Assembly (NCBI RefSeq): GCF_958445495.1
Contig: NZ_CAUCSQ010000077.1
Span: 1 to 15,335 of the forward strand
Reading direction: 5' to 3'
Source: an uncultured Bacteroides sp.
GTDB lineage: Bacteria; Bacteroidota; Bacteroidia; Bacteroidales; Bacteroidaceae
Length of the DNA: 15,335 nucleotides
Shown here: piece by piece, positions 12,750 through 15,335 of the stretch
How positions within the stretch are numbered: position 1 is the stretch's first letter
Layout of the letters: the number at the start of each line of letters is the position of its first letter
Notes under the pieces: model-generated
Database searches by the model: none
What the model saw: the letters and a program-made list of their open reading frames with translations, nothing else
Told to the model about the DNA's origin: nothing
Position numbers and translations under genes: made by a program

Positions 12750-15242
12750 GTTCTTTTCAGTTACACCATATATCTTTAAACGTCTGCGGGCAAACAACGC
12801 TAAAACAAGTACGAGGCATACGCCCAATCCCCATATCCACAACAAGAAATCTCCTCCTTCGGTTTTTCCATAAGAATGCAGACCGCTCAAATAGTAGTTC
12901 ACCCCAAACCAAGTCATTATAACCGAAAGGACGGCAACGACGGAAAGCAGATTAAAACACCAGGTGGTCTTTCCTTTCAGGAGGGGAATAAAGCGGATAT
13001 GAAGCACCAATGCATAGACAACGATTGAAATCAATGCCCAGGTTTCTTTAGGGTCCCATCCCCAATATCTGCCCCAGGAGACATTGGCCCAGATAGCTCC
13101 AAGAAATGTTCCGGCGGTCATAAAGAACAGACCGAGAATCATTGCCATTTCGTTCAGCAGTGTCAGTTCACGGATGCGGAACAAGAGTTTCACCCGGTTG
13201 GTGGCGGAAAGCAAACTCATCAATACAAGATTAAACAACCCTGTCAGCGCACAAAGAGCAAAAAAGACGTAACCGATCATAATGATAGCGACGTGAGACA
13301 TCAGCCAATAAGATTGAAGTACCGGGACTAAAGGAGTTATTTCCGGATTCAAGTGATTAAGTCCTGCTACAAAAAGCATGATTCCGCCCAATAGTCCTGC
13401 CAATGCGGGAAGAATACGGAATCGGCGGGCAAACAGGAGTCCGCTACCTACCAGCATCCAGGAAGTACATATCATCGACTCGTAAGCATTCGCCCAAGGG
13501 GCATGTCCGCAAATATACCAACGTAACAAGACACCTCCCGTATGTGTGAGAAAAGCGATTGCCAGAAGAGCAATCAGAATACTGCTAATTTTTCTTCCCC
13601 ATTTAAAGTCCGCAATAATCTCTCCGCAGGCAATGAAAAGTAGGATACCACCCAAAATCAAGTAAGCCAGACGACACCAGAAAAATAAATCCAGTTGATT
13701 ATAGAGAAGTTCGGCTTTCACTTTCCGGTTGTCAATAGCGGGGACTTTAGCCTTTGCTTGTTGGTAGACATTCATCATCTCAACTACTTTGTCTGCTTCC
13801 TTCCAGTTGTTGGAACGAACTCCATTTCCTAGCTCATAGACATACCAATCCATGATTTTAGTTACAAATAGAGAATCTTTCCCATGAAAAGCGCTCAAGT
13901 CATCACCCGGTGAATACCATTTTCCCTGCCAATCATTTCCATCCGGGAAAAGCGGTAACAGTTGGTGTTGCATAATGCGATATACAATGTTTACTGATTC
14001 ATCCAGTTTTAATAAATCCGAGTCCAAACGTTTTCGCTCCGCAGCCGGTTTAGCGTAAATTGTGTTCAGTTCATTCGTCAGGATATAGTTGCCGTCTGCA
14101 TCAAACACATCTTGCCAGGCAACGTATTTGCCATCTCTGCCGAAGCGTTGAAGAAGTTCTTTATTATCAACTTTGATAAAAGGAAAAGCTCCCCATTCAT
14201 CGGGAAAAGAAAGTAGATTCAAAAAGAATTGATCTGAATGGATGCCATTCAGTTTATCGGCTCCATACAATTTGCGTAAAATGGCAGATGTATAACTGTT
14301 GACGGGTTCGAGGCGTCCGTTAGGGTTAAGCACTACCAGACTGCCAAACTTTTCGGCATGTAAGGAAGAAACACAAGGTAATTGTGAAACGATAAGAGAT
14401 TGTTGTGAAGAGACAACCGGTTGTTGTGCACACAATGCTTGCACATTAGAAATGCCGGATACAGTCAGAAAAAGCAATAAGCAGAAAGGGGTATTCTTTT
14501 TCATTTCCCCCAACTCTTTACGCAACCGTCCGAAACGGGATTTCTTACTGAACAATGTCAAGACAAAACCTGCCAATAAAAGGAAATATCCCGTATATGT
14601 AAGCTGCATACCGGGACGGTCATAGCTCACTGATAACACGGTACCTTGTTCGTCAGAATCGAATGAAGACTGGAACAGACGGTAACCATTCACATCAATC
14701 ACTTTATTCATTCGTATGGTTGCCTGTAAAGGAGATTCATTTTCTCTCTTAATCACCAGGTCACTTTCATAAGACATCGGACTATGAGAACCCGGATAGC
14801 GCTGCAACCGGAAATCTTCCAGAGTTACAGAGAAAGGCAGGGAAGCATTTTCCATCCCTGTTCCTTCCTCTTTCATCATGCTATTTGCCGTTTCCCCTTC
14901 ACGGATATGCATGATACCCGTCACTCCTACATAGTGAGTAACAGCAGCCCCCAACCAGATAAAAAGAAAAGCTCCATGAAAAATCAGACTGCCTTTACTA
15001 ATTCTCTTAAAATAGCTTCCCTGAAGGAACATAGCCAATAAATTAACTGCCTGCAACAACTGCAACAGTATAAACCAGGGGGCATAATAAAAAGATTCAC
15101 GGGCAACGGCAGGACCATAAAAGTTTTCCACTAAAGTGGCTACCGCCAATATCAGGGCATAAAGTCCCGCTAATATGTACATCAATACCGGTGAAGCGAT
15201 CAGTCGAATCAATTTCATCTGTTTTTCTTTTATAATAAACAA
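12747..15242 (-). CDS. Fused ResB-CcsA cytochrome c biogenesis protein (system II haem lyase)
   Basis: An 831-residue membrane protein that carries haem across the membrane and attaches it to apocytochromes c (system II). The N-terminal ~235 residues are ResB/CcsB-like: membrane segments at ~14-36, ~52-73 and ~85-105, then a periplasmic beta domain (LPFSVTLEDFRLQRYPGS, about 145-162). A periplasmic insert (~270-510) is followed by the CcsA part with many membrane helices. HAPWANAYESM carries one histidine and SYWLMSHVAIIMIGY another. The haem-binding WWD motif WGRYWGWDPKETW lies at ~723-735, and SGLHSYGKTEG follows near residue 790. The start could be ATG 15242 or, more like the family, ATG 15218 (MKLIRLIASPV). 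It begins five bases after the RidA-family gene and likely forms an operon with it. A multihaem nitrite reductase is the common partner in Bacteroides but is not in this window. Confidence 0.9.
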   Translation of the reverse strand: MFIIKEKQMKLIRLIASPVLMYILAGLYALILAVATLVENFYGPAVARESFYYAPWFILLQLLQAVNLLAMFLQGSYFKRISKGSLIFHGAFLFIWLGAAVTHYVGVTGIMHIREGETANSMMKEEGTGMENASLPFSVTLEDFRLQRYPGSHSPMSYESDLVIKRENESPLQATIRMNKVIDVNGYRLFQSSFDSDEQGTVLSVSYDRPGMQLTYTGYFLLLAGFVLTLFSKKSRFGRLRKELGEMKKNTPFCLLLFLTVSGISNVQALCAQQPVVSSQQSLIVSQLPCVSSLHAEKFGSLVVLNPNGRLEPVNSYTSAILRKLYGADKLNGIHSDQFFLNLLSFPDEWGAFPFIKVDNKELLQRFGRDGKYVAWQDVFDADGNYILTNELNTIYAKPAAERKRLDSDLLKLDESVNIVYRIMQHQLLPLFPDGNDWQGKWYSPGDDLSAFHGKDSLFVTKIMDWYVYELGNGVRSNNWKEADKVVEMMNVYQQAKAKVPAIDNRKVKAELLYNQLDLFFWCRLAYLILGGILLFIACGEIIADFKWGRKISSILIALLAIAFLTHTGGVLLRWYICGHAPWANAYESMICTSWMLVGSGLLFARRFRILPALAGLLGGIMLFVAGLNHLNPEITPLVPVLQSYWLMSHVAIIMIGYVFFALCALTGLFNLVLMSLLSATNRVKLLFRIRELTLLNEMAMILGLFFMTAGTFLGAIWANVSWGRYWGWDPKETWALISIVVYALVLHIRFIPLLKGKTTWCFNLLSVVAVLSVIMTWFGVNYYLSGLHSYGKTEGGDFLLWIWGLGVCLVLVLALFARRRLKIYGVTEKN

Positions 15243-15247
15243 TGCTT

Positions 15248-15335
15248 TTATAGATAAGCAATTCCTTCAATTTCTACCAGCAATTCCTCTCTGCATACAT
15301 CCGCATAAAGATATACGATAGGAATGTCCGGACAG
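15248..15335 (-). CDS. RidA/YjgF-family protein, C-terminal 28 residues (cut by window edge)
   Basis: The minus frame ends CPDIPIVYLYADVCREELLV then EIEGIAYL, with a TAA at 15248-15250. The pattern YxxADVCRxELLVEIEGIA is the C-terminus of the Rid family. These are trimeric enamine/imine deaminases that protect PLP enzymes from reactive intermediates, with an invariant arginine (here in DVCRE) and the late glutamate (VEIEG). The N-terminus lies outside the window. It is followed five bases later by the ccs gene on the same strand. Confidence 0.82.
   Translation of the reverse strand, partial: CPDIPIVYLYADVCREELLVEIEGIAYL

Noticed and set aside
1..15335. CRISPR arrays, rRNA genes, insertion sequences or a phase-variation invertible promoter.
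   Set aside because: No regular repeat-spacer pattern, rRNA signature, transposase or paired inverted repeats flanking a promoter were found.

Overview
The window looks like a chromosomal segment of a gut Bacteroides or close relative. Protein families are typical of that group: a KDTG-type tyrosine recombinase, SusC-like carboxypeptidase-regulatory modules ending in VVGYG, and a fused ResB/CcsA cytochrome c protein. Several start regions carry the Bacteroidetes -7 promoter element TAnnTTTG. No named species can be assigned from sequence alone.

Region 1 (1-2914) is accessory DNA. The 3' half of a tRNA-Trp gene at the left edge is followed by a phage/ICE-type tyrosine recombinase. Next come a small gene broken by a frameshift, a clear intrinsic terminator, and a hicAB toxin-antitoxin pair (minus strand) whose promoter sits in an 18-bp-armed near-perfect palindrome. 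This is the usual look of an integrated element or its remnant next to a tRNA attachment site. The right attachment copy is not visible.

Region 2 (2915-6770) holds two divergent units. Leftward is a secreted YfbK-type von Willebrand factor A protein. Rightward is an ECF-like sigma factor overlapping by ATGA with an unusual inner-membrane protein: cytoplasmic stub, one membrane helix, linker, carboxypeptidase-regulatory-like domain, VVGYG motif and TonB-like C-terminus. Both envelope proteins carry the module that normally forms the N-terminus of SusC receptors, without any receptor barrel. This is the best candidate in the window for an undescribed envelope signalling or energy-coupling system. 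A large inverted repeat at 6659-6727 separates it from the next block.

Region 3 (6771-11386) is a long leftward run of metabolic genes: queD and queE (queuosine precursor synthesis), lutA-lutB-lutC (L-lactate oxidation; 4-bp overlaps) and a PdxK/PdxY-type pyridoxal/pyridoxamine kinase. Spacing allows co-transcription of all or most of it.

Region 4 (11387-15335) contains a DUF454/YbaN membrane protein on the plus strand whose start codon lies immediately after a -7 box (possibly leaderless). A short MTA/SAH-nucleosidase-like gene converges on it with a 31-bp overlap. A 336-bp gap holds a perfect hairpin, the relic of a winged-helix C-terminus (AlbA_2/Fic-associated type) and the terminator of the next gene. 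That gene is an 831-residue ResB-CcsA fusion for cytochrome c maturation, preceded in the same direction by the C-terminal end of a RidA-family gene cut by the window edge.
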